DNA of 64,000 bases from Eucommia ulmoides (lineage: Eukaryota > Streptophyta > Magnoliopsida > Garryales > Eucommiaceae), in NCBI GenBank assembly GCA_016647705.1, contig CM028336.1:16318880-16382879 (forward strand), in the 5' to 3' direction. Both the position numbers and the translations under genes were made by a program. Below, one piece after another: positions 31,512-44,399 of the stretch; the stretch's first letter is position 1, and each line of letters starts with the position of its first letter. The notes under the pieces are model-generated. The model was not told the DNA's origin. It was given only the letters and a program-made list of their open reading frames with translations, and made no database searches.

Positions 31512-33073
31512 TGTTGGAGATAAGACCTATAAACAATCCTAAGCTGGCTTATTTCTAGTAATTTATAAAATGCATTTTGATATTCTTGTAATTTTATTAT
31601 TATTGTTGTAGACCTTGGATGCTAAGTAGAATGTTCGGTTATTTAATATAATTAAATAGGAGAAGACTAAATACATTTGGTAACTTGATATTCTAAATTA
31701 TTCTCAGTCAGTATTAGATTATTGAAAAAGTTCTTCAACAATCTAGGATAGCTTGATCCAATATTTTCTCTTTTAAGAATAATGAATCTCAATACGTTAG
31801 TATGAGTTGCACTTGAGGAGCTGTATATTACATGTATGGGGTGTTATACTTTGATAATACAAAGTGTTATTCTCTAGTCATGATCCTTTAAATATATTCA
31901 TTGGGTATAATAGAACATACATATGAATATACGAGTATGTAAGAAAAGATCTATCGCTCTTATAAAAAAGAGACGTGGGCCATATGATTCGGTTTAATAT
32001 AATTCACCCAAATATTTGGTCAGAGCAATATGATGATTGAGATGAGATTCCAATCAATATCACAAGGAATTATACTATTAATCAAATAGATATGATTGGT
32101 CTATGATTTTTTTACTTAACCACATCTTATCAGTTCTTTCGAGTACATAGATAAAAATATCATAGAATACGCTTGTTATACCTGAGAAAGTTCCATCGGT
32201 TAAATTTCTATCAACTAAACATGACTGTGATATGTGGGTAGAGATGACTCACAGTTGGAGAAATTCTTTAAATGAAAAAAAATATTTTTTTTTGGAATGG
32301 CAAAATTAGAATTGGTCCAATTCTTATTGATTAATTGATTAGTAAAATAATTAATTAATTAATTTTACCATCCAACTTTAGGTATGAACCAAATGGGTTA
32401 CACACAATGGAGAATTAATGTTAGAAAATCCCTTGAAAAAAAGAAACGGATAATAATCTTGAACTTAAAAAATTCAAGGGCCAAAGTACAAATATAAAAA
32501 AGAATGAGTCGAGGGTTTTGAATCCTGAACAATCTTTATAAGATGGAGAACCACTTATGGCCGCTGACATTGAAAATTTAGGCTCCCTCTTGTAGTTTTC
32601 ACCCTTAAGGCTTTTTGGACTATGTCTGTGGGATTTTATTTTCCATATTCACTTGCTAATTTGAATCTTACTACCCCTAGATTCAAATTAGAACTATCAT
32701 AGAGTCTTGAAATTAAATATAATCGTTAGTAATTCCGTGGACAGTTTTTTTTTTTTTTTGGAGTTTTTTGTGTGGATACTGTTAGATGCAAGATATCTGT
32801 ATTATTTCTAAGAGAATCGAACCTCTAGTACTAGTTTTGTTCGTGGTCAGACGCTCTTGAAAGAGTCTACTCAGATCACACCTTAGTAACTACCAGTTTT
32901 GAGGCTGAAGCACTAGAAGAAGTAATAATTAAATTAAATATGATTTAATATTGCATACTTTATTGTTTTAATGTTAATATGATTAAATTTTCCTTTAAGG
33001 AATTGGATATTAAATTATGATTTAAATTTTCTATTCCAATATCTATTATATCTAATCCCTTCACAATCCAACA
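31512..33073 (+). mobile_element. Solo LTR of copia family A
   Basis: A 1562-base LTR starting TGTTGGA and ending TCCAACA, perfect inverted ends. It gives the full length of the family-A LTR, to which the partial copies at 23130, 27003, 46270 and 55849 can be compared. It lies, in opposite orientation, within the pol of element A1. No primer site or coding sequence adjoins it. The TSD is not clear, because a second element inserted only a few bases away. Confidence 0.75.
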
Positions 33074-33080
33074 ACATAAC

Positions 33081-34580
33081 TGATGAGTGGTTTATGTACC
33101 AATAAATAAACTATTTTTAGATTCAAATATTTGTGAATTTTCAAGAATTTGTGTTATTTGATGTATTTTTGTGTTGTTTTATAGGTATATAAATAAATGG
33201 GAGAAAAGATATAAAATGAGTGCAGGTGTTGTAACTTCAAGACCGATTTTGACTAGTATGCAATTCGATTTTGGAATAACTCAAAACATAAAAGTTGTAG
33301 ATATATGTCTTATATTTATATATCCTTTTGAATCACTTCAATCAGAGTTTAGATGAGGAAGTTACGGTCATTTTGCAAAAATCTCACGCTGCAACGAGAA
33401 AGACCCGCGTTGCATCTTGAATTAGCACAAATCAGCGCTGCAGCGCCAACAAAATAGCGCTGCAGCACAGTTCCTCTGCCCCAATATCATCAACTCCTTT
33501 TGGTGTTGCAACTCGAATTATTTCGCACTACAGCATGGGCGTTCTGCCATTTGTTTTTTAGAAACCCAATTGAAACGGCGTTGCAACGCCATTTCGCTCA
33601 AGCTGCAGCGCCGACCTACGGATCTAAACACTCATTAAGACTATTTTGGCTTATTTAGATGGGAAGAAGGAGGATAGATCGGAAGAGAGCGAGAATAGAA
33701 ACACGGAGAAGATGCGAGATTGAAGATTGGATCAGAAACTTCTCCACAATACAGATTTGGATTTCTTCTATTCTCTCTAATATTACTTGAATTTTATATT
33801 TGGGACATTGTATTGAACCCATGTTTACATTTATTAAATTTTTGATAATATTAGGTATAAATTTCGCTATGTTATGTTAAAATTTCTATCTAGGGTTTTT
33901 TTGAATAACTTTGTATGAATTGTGCCTTGAGACTTTAAGTTGTTGTTAAATAGATTTCATGTTTTGATCATTTGTATTTCTTTAAGCGTAATTGCTAATT
34001 TATATGAGAAGTAAATTAGATATCATAGATGTGTAAGATTAGGCATTCAAGATGTGATAATCTTACATATTGAGATCAGAGAAATACAATCCGTATTATA
34101 TTGAGTGCGAGAGACTAATATAATTTGGGTAGTCCTTTGATGGGTGAAACTTAAAGATTGGATAATTATTTGAATTGAATAGAGATATTAACTCAACTAA
34201 TTATACAAATTATTTCACTCTGCATTTAAGAGGTGGAAGTGAGGTTAATTTAGACACCCACGGTTAATGATTGGACATGAATTCAATTAACAAGTTTGAA
34301 GTTGATTAGAATCGTTTAGCAAAGTATGGTCAAACCCCCCTAGAACAATTATGTATAGGAAGTCCATATTTTATTTTATTTTTGTATTTATATTTGTTTT
34401 AGTTATTTTAGTTTTATAAACCCAAAATTTGATCACCGAAATAAAGTTAGGTTACGATAATCGCGGTACTTAGAAACGATCTAAATTAATCGTTGTGGAT
34501 ACGACAACCCTACTCTTCCTATACTATTAAAAATTAACCCGTACACTTGCGGTATTATAGCGACAAATAAATTGTTACTA
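33081..34580 (+). repeat. Left LTR of the Athila-derived element
   Basis: 1500 bases. Contains a cluster of palindromes GCGYTGCARCGC (33380-33620), for example GCGCTGCAGCGC at 33435-33446 and GGCGTTGCAACGCC at 33577-33590. No TATA box could be chosen with confidence. Ends immediately before the primer site. Confidence 0.85.
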
Positions 34581-34586
34581 AGTTTT

Positions 34587-34604
34587 TGGCGCTGTTGCTG
34601 GGGA
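34587..34604 (+). promoter_or_regulatory. Primer-binding site (Asp-tRNA type)
   Basis: TGGCGCTGTTGCTGGGGA, two changes from the TGGCGCCGTTGCCGGGGA of plant Athila elements. Confidence 0.85.
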
Positions 34605-34627
34605 TTATTTTTGGATTGTTGTTAATA

Positions 34628-35609
34628 AGGAAAAGTACAATTTAGACCCTCTAACTATTGACACATTTCTAAGTGGTCCCTCTAAGTTTAAACGTTTAAT
34701 TTCAAACCTTCTACGTATTATAACGTTTCAAAATTGTCCTTCCGTTAGAAAATTAGTTAAAACTAACGGAATTTAGGGGCAAAATGGTCTTTTCAAGTTT
34801 TTTAAATTTTTTAATCATTTTTAATTAATTTTTTTTAATCTCTCTCCCACCACCTCCCTTTCCCTCCTTCCCTCTCCCCGCCACCTCTCTCCCACTTCCT
34901 CCCCTTCCCCTCTCTCCCTCCCATCCCACCCTCTACAACAGGGGGTGAACTCACCCCCTGCCCCTTGTTGCAGGGGTGGAATACACCCCCTGCAACAGGG
35001 GGTTTTCACCTCCTATTTCAGGGGGTGCAACCACCCCCTGTTGCAAGGGGTGACACCCTTTGTTTCAGGGGGTGGTTTCACCCCCTGTTGCAGAGGGTGA
35101 ACTCACCCCTGCAATAAGAGGTGGCGGGGTGGAATACACCCCCTGCAACATGGGGTGTTTTCACCCCCTATTTCAGGGGGTGCAACCACCTCCTATTGTA
35201 GGGGTGAACTCACCCATTGTTACGATGATGGTTCCACCCCCTGCAACAGGCGGTGAAAAATCACCCCCTATTACAGGGGATGGGGTGGGGGGGAGAGAGG
35301 GGAAGGGGAGGAAGAGGGAGAGGGAGAGGGAGGTGGCAGAGAGAGGGAGGTGGCGTGGGAGAGAGAGAGGAAGGGGAGGAAGAGAAAGAGAGAGAGAGAT
35401 TAAAAAATTAATTAAAAATGATGAAAATATTAGAAAAACCGTAAAAAGACTATTTTGTCTCTGAAATTCTGTTAGTTTTAACAGAATCTCTAACGGAGGG
35501 ACCATTTTGAAACATTATGATACGTAGAGGGTTTGAAATGAAACGTTTAAACTTAGAGGACCACTTAGAAATGTGTCAATAGTTAGAGGGTCTAAATTGT
35601 AATTTTCCC
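34628..35609. mobile_element. MULE-like foldback element with palindromic core
   Basis: 982 bases flanked by 9-base duplications TTGTTAATA (34619-34627 and 35610-35618), the length typical of Mutator-like elements. Terminal inverted repeats are about 210-220 bases and run from AGGAAAAGTACAATTTAGACC at the left to the mirrored GGGAAAATTACAATTTAGACC at the right. Next come a pyrimidine-rich arm (34845-34932) and its purine-rich partner (35288-35400). In the centre (34934-35287) many CACCCCCTGCAACAGGGGGTG-like palindromes alternate with 4-6 base spacers. No transposase. Confidence 0.82.
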
Positions 35610-35739
35610 TTGTTAATACTGTAAATAAGTATCTTGATTTTAATTTAGGCATTTTTTTTTTTTTCTAATTTTTGTTTTTGAGTTTTGCTTGTATTACAAC
35701 ATACTTGAAGATGTTTGATTAACAGGTCCTCTTGTAATT

Positions 35740-36810
35740 TTCTCAACAAGATTTTGAGCCATCCTATTGTGCTTGGGAACGATACAAGAATTTGCTTATT
35801 CGGTTCCCCAATCATGGTTTCCTGAAGAAGTGTCAACTACTAAACTTTCTCGACGGGTTACAAGCTGCAACAAGCACTTGGGTGGAAGGAAAAACTGGTA
35901 CCATATCTTTTTACGACCTAATCATAGATGAAGCCTATTTTTTGATGGAAGACATTACCAATTTTGACTATCGGAGTTGCAGTTATTCAACAAATCACCA
36001 AATGTTGGCGGATAGTTCCAACATTTCGGCGCCATGGTTTGACACCCCACATTATCAAGCGGAGTCTTCTTCTACCATTAAAGACCTTCAAGACCTACTT
36101 ACCCAATTTATAGAGGAGATAAGACAATGTTAAGAGGAAACAAGGCAAAGATCAGAGGAGACAAAAGTGGAGTCTTCTCTTACTTATGAAGATTGTATTG
36201 CTTAGGCGGAGGAGACAAGGCTCCGTATGGAGAAGATGGAGAGGATAAAGACCGTTCATGATCTACAAGTTGAATTTCCGTTTGACTCCATTGACGCCAT
36301 GACAATGGCGGTGGCAATGAGAGACACTTAAGCCACATTCATATGTGAAAGTCACCATGAGGAACCGGATACAAGTGGGAGGAACTTGGGTGTGTTTTAT
36401 GACGATGATTCGAATGAGAAGAAAACCGAAGAATTAATTGACAATGAAGGATCATAAGATGACAATTGTGAGTCCTCACCATTTGAGATCCAAATTGTGA
36501 TGCCACCACCGGTCAAAGACGATCACATATGCGAGGATCTGATGTGGCTCACTTGTACTCCACCGCTTCTAGAAACATTCATTCAGGCTCACCAAGCACA
36601 TAAGATAGAGCTGAGTCACGTTGAGAGTATGTACCTAACACTGCCACATCTCGCCAAACTTGAGGGCATTGAAAATCAAAACCCATTTATTGTGTTGTAT
36701 GACACATATTATGGGCGAAAGCCGTTCTTTGACGAGCCCTTCTCCATTGTCAAGTCGAGGACATTAAACCAAGTGTTTCTTGAGAGACAACCCAAGTTTT
36801 CAAAATAATG
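35740..36810 (+). pseudogene. Gag-like remnant of the Athila-derived element
   Basis: Open stretches encode AWERYKNLLIRFPNHGF, then LLNFLDGLQAATSTWVEG, then IIDEAYFLMEDITNFDYR (35770-35990). These resemble Athila/Tat Gag (WERFKxLLxxCPHHGF, FYNGLxxxTRxxxDAxxGG, EAYxLIExMAxNNYxW). A later frame (36497-36808) holds TPPLLETFIQAHQAHKIELS, a weakly recalled downstream Gag segment. Stops at several points make it non-functional. Gag would be the only protein this element kept. Confidence 0.6.
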
Positions 36811-38368
36811 GAACCTAAGGATACAAGCTATGGAAGAAAACCCCACACTGGTTACCCTGCTTGGAGCATCACCGTTGACCGAACTAGGAGGCGAGATTGT
36901 CTTGCCTCCCTGGTACGTGTTCTTATTCCCTTGTGTTTAATCTGAATACATGTTTTACTTTTAAGTTTGGGGGTGGGACACATATTGGCTTATGTTGGTT
37001 TGGGTTAGGGAATGCTAGTGTGTATGACTTTTGTTCATGTAACCTATGTTCTTGTGGTCGTGTTTTTAGTTTCTTTTCTTTAGATTGTTTGAATAAATTG
37101 TAAGCTTTGTTGAGATGAAATGACTTAAAATCGATGATAAGTATAGACACTTGATATTCTCTTAGGTTTTTTGAAATGCATGGGATTGAGATTTTTGTGT
37201 GCTTGACTCGTATTGATTGAAATTAATTCTTGACTCGTTACACTTGAGCACCTTTAATCACAATCACATGGTCTTTTTGGGTACTTAGAAAATATTTATG
37301 TGCTTTAGGGAGGTTTTGACATCTCGTGAACACTAGGACCTATTTGAGTGAAACTCGAGGCGAAATACTAGGTTATGTGTGATTGGAGAGATGATTTAGG
37401 CATTCTTTTTGGACCGTTTGGGCCTTTGAAGTTAACCCTGAAAAATTGTTTATCATTTGTTACCCCTATTGAGCCTTATTGCTTAATCCTTTCACTACCC
37501 ACATTTGTGCATCTACCCCACTAAATGTATTTTCACTTCCTAAACCATAATTTATTGGCATTGTTACATGGATCATTGAGCGAAAGGACTAGCATGGACT
37601 ATATTTAGAAAGTCATTGGTCGAATAAGTTGTGCTTTTCATTTTGTTTTTGAATTATTTATATTATAAAATAAAAATAAAAATTGTAGTATAGTAGTGAG
37701 TTTTCTCGCCTGCCACCTTGTTTTTCTTGCAATATTGAGAACAATATTGATTTTGAGTTTGGGAGTATGGTTCTCACCTATCTTGAAAAAAAAAAAAAAA
37801 TACTTTGTGGGTTCGATCGAAAGAAGACATTTAATGAAAGGGGGAGTTAGTAAAAAAAATTCTTGGAAATCTTGCAAGATCCATGAGTTGTAATATATGC
37901 CTAGGGTGATTTGGGCCTAAAAATGACATTTCCATCTACCTTTTACACTAGTCATACATTACAACCCGCAAAGTCTTTTTGATCTCCAATGACATATGCA
38001 CCTACACAATTAGTGGAGAATGACACGAAAAATAGGCTAATGGTTGTTCTTAAATTCAGAATCTAGAGAGTGTTCATTGTCTCCTTAGCACATAAATTTA
38101 TTCAGGGCTTGTTTGGTTGGGTGAGAGTGATTGTGCATGCACTTATACATAAAAAATCTTTAGTGAATTGAAATTGATACTTAAAGTTGAAATTTTAGAT
38201 AATCTCAATTTGTGCATTTCATTTGAACTTAGAGCATCTTGTGGTTGCGGAGATTCTTGCACGGTTATTGATTCGATACGAAACTCACAATTTCATCATT
38301 AACTTTTAGTATTTAATTTTCATTTTATTTTATTTAAGGATAATCAAACGTTTGAGTTTAGGGGTAGT
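36811..38368. other. Non-coding interior of the Athila-derived element
   Basis: About 1.5 kb without recognisable coding sequence. Contains the purine-rich words AAGTTTGGGGGTGGGAC (36964) and GAGTTTGGGAGTATGG (37755), an A15 run (37787-37801), and at its end the polypurine tract beside the right LTR. Confidence 0.5.
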
Positions 38369-39799
38369 TAATGAGTGGTTAAGGTACCAATGAATCAACT
38401 ATTTTTAGATTCAAATATTTGTGAATTTTCAAGCATTTGTGTTCGTTTGATGTATTTTTGTGTTGTTTTGTAGGTATATAAATAAAGATGAGAAAATGTC
38501 CAAAATGAATGCAGGTACTATAACTTCAAGACCGATTTTGACGAGTATGAAATCCAATTTTAAAATAACTCAAAACATGAACGTTGTATATTTATGTCTT
38601 ATCTTTCCATAGCCTTTTGAATCACTTCAATCAAAGTTCATACAAGAAAATTACAGCTATTTTTCAGAAACCTCGCGTTGCAGCGCCAACAAAGTGGTGC
38701 TGCAGCTCGGTTCCTCTACCCCAATATCATCAGTGCCCTTTGGTGCTGCAGCTCGAATTATTTCACACTGCAGCGCGGGCGTTTTATCTATTTTTATTGA
38801 GAAACCCTATCGAAACGGCGTTACAACACCGAATTATAGATCTGAACATTCATTAAGGCTATTTCTGTTCATTCGAACGAGGAGAAGGAGGAGAGATCGG
38901 AAGAGAGCGATAACGGGAACATGAAGAAGGTGCGAGATTGAAGATTGGATCATAAACTTCTCCATATTACATATTTGGATTTCTTCTATTCTCCCTAATA
39001 TTACTTGAATTTTGTATTTGGGATATTGTATTGAACATGTGTTTGCATTTACGAAATTCTTGATAATATTAGATATGGATTCTGCTATGTTGTGTTAAAA
39101 TTTCTATCTAAGATTTTTTGAATAGCTTTGTATGAATTGTGCCTTGAGATTTTAAGTTGTTGTTAATTAGATTTCATATTTTGATCATTTGTATTTCTTT
39201 ATGCGTAATTACTAATTTATACGAGAGGTAAATTAGATATCATAGATGTGTAAGATTAGGCATTCGAGAGGTGATAATCTTGCATATTGAGGCCGGAGAA
39301 ATACAACCCCTATTATATTGAGTGCGAGAGACTAATATAATTTGGGTAGCCCTTTGATGGGTGAAACTTAAATATTTGATAATTAATTGAATTGAATAGG
39401 CATATTAACTCAACTAATTATACAAATTATCTCACTCTGCATTTGAGAGGTGGAAGTAAGGTCAATTTAGACACCCACGGTTAATGATTGGACATGAATT
39501 AAATTAACAAGTTTGAAGTGGATTAGCATCGTTTAGTAAAGTATGGTCAAACTCCCCTAGAATAATTGTGTATAGGAAGTCCATATTTTATTTTATTTTT
39601 GTATTTATATTGGTTTTAGTTATTTTAGTTTTATAAACCCAAAATTTGATCACCGAAATAAAATTAGGTTACGATAATCGCGGTACTTAGCAACGATCTA
39701 AACCAGTCCCTGTGGATAAGACAACCCTACTCTTCCTATACTATTAAAAATTGACCCGTACACTTGCTGTATTGTAGCGACAAAAATAAATTGTTACCA
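38369..39799 (+). repeat. Right LTR of the Athila-derived element
   Basis: 1431 bases, collinear with 33081-34580 apart from indels. The palindrome cluster is more eroded (38680-38830). Followed by GTAAC, then directly by the copia A1 pol sequence. Confidence 0.85.
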
Positions 39800-42560
39800 G
39801 TAACTAATATCAGGCCTGGTACATAGTATTGCATACATGAGACTTTCGATTCTTGAATAATATGGAATACTCCTAATCACAATATTCTCTTTAGAATAAC
39901 GATGGCTCATTTTCTTAGTGAGATGAATTCTATGATGGATTGGTAGATAACCCATTTTGGAATTCATCATGCTGAATCACTCCAACACTTTATCTATGTA
40001 TCTTGATTAAGATAAACCAAGCATCTTTTTAGATATATCTCTATAGACCTTTATCCCTAGTATATATGACATTTCTCCCAAATCCTTCATGGGGAAAGTT
40101 TGAGAAAGCCATACTTTGTTGTTGACAACATTCCTACACTATTTTTAATTAATAAAATATCGTCGTTATACAGCACTAGGAAACAAATGACATTTTCATC
40201 TATTTTCTTGTACACACATGGATTATCTATGTTTTGGCAATAATTAAACAAATTTACTGGCTTACAAAAATAGATGTTCCAGCTTTAAAAAGCCTACTTA
40301 TGCCCATAAATGGACTTTTGCAACTTGCACACCTTCTGGCTTTTGCCTTCGACTACGAGGCCTTTAGTTGATGCATGTAAATCGTTTGCTCTATGTTTAC
40401 TTTGAGAAAATTCATCTTTATATCCATTTTCCATATTTCATGGTCGTGGTATGGAACTATAGCCAATAAAATTCTGATAGACTTTAATATGGAGATCGAC
40501 GAAAAGGTCTATTCACAGTCATTTTCTTAACATTGAACATATCATTTTGCTACTAGTCTTGCATTGAACACGTCCACTTTACCATATGAATGAATTTTCT
40601 CTTAAAGATATATTTACACCCAATGGGAATGATTTCCTCAAGTGGATCCACAAGATTCTAGACTCGGTTAGTGTACATAGAGTCCATTTCAAATTTCATC
40701 GCTATTTACCACTTCTTGTTGTCGATGTCTAACATCGCCTTATCGTAGTTAGTGGCATCGTTATCTCCCACTAGAAATATATCATCTCTAACTTTCTATC
40801 CAAGATATCCAATATATTTATCGGGAGAAGCAGAGGTTCTACTAGATCTTTGAGAAATTTGTGTACTGGTTCCATCCACTGTTGTCGATTCCACATTTGT
40901 AGTTTGCTCAACTTGCTTGGTGTCCAACACTTCTATCAAGTCTATCGTTTGTCCAGTGCTGAATTCTTGGAGAAACAATTTCTCTAAGAATTTTGCATTT
41001 CTAACAACAAATATTCATTGTTCTTCTAAATGATGGTTTAAGTATCCAATGGTTTTTATAGAATACCCCCACAAACTTACAAATGTGATGTTCGTCTCAA
41101 GTCTTTTAACATATGCCCAACATTACCAAATCTTAACACACTTAAGATTTGGTTTCCGTCTTTTTCACATCTTATGTGGTGTAACCGGCATGGACTCAGT
41201 CATAATCTTATTCAACAAATGAACTACGGTTATCAAGACATATCCTTGAAATTAAATGGGTAAATTAGTGAGACTCATAATCAATATAACTATATATAAT
41301 AGGGTCTGATTTCTCCTTTCAGATACACTATTTAATTGTGGAGTAGCGGGAGGAGTCCATCAAGAAAGTATAACATTAAGCTTGAGATAATACAGAAACT
41401 CCGAGATTACTCACCACCTCATCTGATCGGAGTGCCTTAATACTCTTCTCGATTTGTTTCTCTACTTTATTTTTGAATTCTTTGAACATTTCAAACGCAT
41501 CAGAATTGTGTCTCATAATATACACAAAACCAAACTTAGAGTGATCGGTTGTAAAGGTAATGAAGTACAAAAATTCACCTTGAGCCGAGGAGCTCATGAT
41601 CCCACACACATCAGTATGTACTAGACCCAGTATGTCAACATCCTGTTCCTAATGTACAACAAAGGGTGACTTGGTTATTTTTTCCATGAAACAAGATTCA
41701 CAAGTTGGTAATGATTCCAAGATTAATGGTCCTAAAGCCAATTCTTGAGCATCTTGCTAATTTGTTTCTCACAAATATGATCTATCCTAAGATGCCACAA
41801 GTAGGAAAGATTTTCATCTCTCAATCTTTTCTTTGTTATACTTTCATCCGCTATATTGTTAATTTCACCATATTTTTTTAAATAATAAAGATTTTTATAA
41901 CATATGCCCAAGTTAAACATCTTTGAATGGAAACAAATAATACATTTATAATTCTAAAAAACAATTGAATAACTATACTTTATTAAACAAAGAATATAAA
42001 TAATGTTTCTGAAAACTTTAGGCATAAACAAATAATCTGTTAAGTTTAACATGTGTGATGATGGTAGCCTCAAGTGAAGATCTCTTACGGCTAGTTCAAC
42101 AACTATTCCTCCATTTCCCATATTCAGTGAGATGTTCATTTACTCAAACTTTTGCTTCTCTTTAGACCCTACATAATATTATGCACATGTGAACTAATAC
42201 CAGAGTCCAAAATCCAATCCAAAATAGAACAGGTTGTCAAACAACCAATAACAAAAAGCAGATTTGACATACCCTCAGAAGGTTTGTCCCTTATTAGACG
42301 TATAGAAATCATTTCCCTCTGTTGGATTTTTTTCTTTTCTTTTGCCTTTTGTTCGCTGTTAGAGAAGACTTGGGTTTAGTCTTATTTTCTTTATTCTTTA
42401 TTTTTGAGGATGAAGACTTGTCCAGAACATGTTGAAAACTCTTGGAGTGATCCAAGTCCCCATTATTTGCACTTAACAAGTTAACAACCTCTGAAAGAGA
42501 GACTCCTAACATGCCAAGGTTAGCCATGATTTGATCGTGCACATCAAGGTAAGTAGTCAT
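39800..42560 (-). pseudogene. Copia A1 gag-pol remnant, 5' part
   Basis: Minus-strand frames give, in order from high to low coordinates: a Gag C-terminal region (42560-42309), the pre-integrase domain (YLWHLRIDHICEKQI, 41800), and integrase core (MCGIMSSSAQGEFLYFITFT, then FKNKVEKQIEKSIKALRSDE, 41609-41376). They continue with the hinge to RT (SQRSSRTSASPDKYIGYLG, 40870-40796) and the RT end (MYAMLCTRPDIS at 39845-39800). Many stops. The reading continues at 31511 on the other side of the solo LTR and the Athila-derived element. Confidence 0.8.
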
Positions 42561-44390
42561 TTTTTTTAATAACTCTCAGCCATAAAAAATGGAAGATCTA
42601 TCAAAAATATTTTTCTAAAGATCATTTTCCAATGGTTTTGACATAATGAAGTGTACATAGAAATTAAATACAATGTATAAATTAAGCAAAAAAGTAGTGT
42701 AGATAAATTTTAGATCAAAGGTCTTTTATGAATTTAAATTTACTTCAACTAAAATTTTCTAATCTCACTTCCCTATAGAGAAATGGTTATATTTTAAATG
42801 TTCCTAGTGGGGAATTGAATAATTCCTTCCCGTCGATAGTGCCTGCCCTACTACGTAAGAAACTATTGCTCTCGAGGATAAGAAACTCTTGCCTCTTACC
42901 TTGTGAGGAAGATTCAATTCAGGTTCGGTCTCTAGTTTGATAATATCCCGCCCTACTATATAATGATTTATCTCCCTTGTTAACCCACACCCACCAAATA
43001 TGGTCCAAACTAGTCATAATGTGCACCCCTCTCTACTAGCTAAGGATACACATCAGTATAATCTTTGCATGTCATAAATAAAGATAATTTTATTGTGAGC
43101 TTGATTTCTAGGACACAGTACTGCCCTACTAACTAAGTACTGACTTTAGCCTTATAGAATCCCTACTTGAACAAATCCCCTTGGTAGAAGATTACGAAGA
43201 TGCATATCTCATATGCTTTCGCTTACAACTTAATATTGGATTTGAGAGATATTTATTTAGATATCATCCATTAATTGTTTAGTTTGTTTAAAATATATAA
43301 TAAAATAAATAAATGCCCATTCACTCATGCTAATTGGCCCAAAATAAAGCAACATAAAATAAATTTTCCCACACACACATATAAGTAGTTTGGGATGATC
43401 ATGAACTTGCAGGTCGATTTGGCTCGAGGCACTCAGCCAAATGTTTATATTTAATTTAGTTATCTAATTAATTAAACTAGAGATGACTCATCGAATGGGC
43501 CTCATTCTTGGGCTTTCAATTTCTTAGCTTCCATTGCTTCATGCTCCAAATCAGTCTCCTCAATTTTTTCATCATCGTTGGGCCTCCTCTTCATCTTCTA
43601 AAAATTAGAAATACAAAGAAAAGTAATGAAAATAAGATTATAAAGTTTGGAGGGAGAGAGGTTTATCTAGAAGGAGATCAATACAATGAAAAAAAAAAAA
43701 AACGAGACAAAACATGCAAGCCCTTGAAAAATCTTCAAAAATTAATTACAGCCCTAATTAGAATTAAAAAACTAATCTACAAAATTACAACCAATCCACA
43801 AAACCAATCACATAGCTCAACCAGTTTTAGTCCAAGATCATCCCCTAAAATATATAATACATTGTATGTAAAATATACAATAACTAATTAATCTTTTTAT
43901 GAAATCAAATTGGATCCGTAAACATTGATGTTTCCTAATTAAATTAGGAAAATATTCTTATCATTTAAGAATATTAATTCAAATTAAATTAAATTTTATG
44001 TATATTAAAAATTATCACATAATAATTAAAATAGAATTCAATTTAAATACTAAAATGTCCAAATTCCATGTCTATTAAAATTATCTCATAGTATTAAAAT
44101 AGAATTACACGATAAATTTGTAAACTATTGAAAATTATCCCAAATTTTGATTTTTTAAAATATTTATCGATTAAAAAATTAAAATGGATAATTGTTAAAT
44201 TTAAATAATTAATAATAATAATCATCTATAAATTATTATCAAATAATAATTTAAAATAATTAATTAAATATTTAGGAAGTTTAAAATTTATATTTTAAAT
44301 AAGATACCAAATTTGATTTCCTTACCAAAGTAAGATAAGTTCCCCTAAACACTCTCCAAACCCGCTTTACTTTTCTAAAACTGCTGGAAA
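42561..44390 (-). other. Leader region of copia element A1
   Basis: Non-coding sequence upstream of gag, related in reverse complement to 47500-49160 in copy A2. It carries the same short words (CCGTCGATAGTGCCTGCCCTACT near 42830-42855, GCCCTACT near 43120) and a long AT-rich part. The 5' LTR and primer site were not found; the Tat-like LTR at 44400 may have displaced them. The ORF at 43508-43891 looks accidental. Confidence 0.5.
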
Positions 44391-44399
44391 GGACAGACT

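Larger units (their letters stand above)
33081..39799 (+). mobile_element. Athila-derived LTR element without pol (LARD type)
   Basis: Two long LTRs (33081-34580 and 38369-39799) start TGATGAG/TAATGAG and end TTACTA/TTACCA. The 5-base flanks ATAAC and GTAAC agree at four positions. A primer site complementary to Asp tRNA follows the left LTR, and a GTTTAGGGGTAGT purine tract precedes the right one. The 3.8-kb interior has a decayed gag-like region (35740-36810) and no protease, RT or integrase, so it depended on another element. A MULE-like foldback element is nested at 34628-35609. The LTR sequences are clearly similar but differ by indels. Confidence 0.88.

Noticed and set aside
35060..35464. 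134-codon ORF in the palindromic MULE-like core
   Set aside because: Translation is made of repeated Pro/Gly/Val and Arg/Glu from simple repeats; an ORF exists on the opposite strand for the same reason. No protein evidence.
43508..43891. 127-codon ORF between copia A1 and the Tat-like LTR
   Set aside because: AT-rich, Asn/Lys-rich translation without domain or splice signal; position corresponds to untranslated copia leader.
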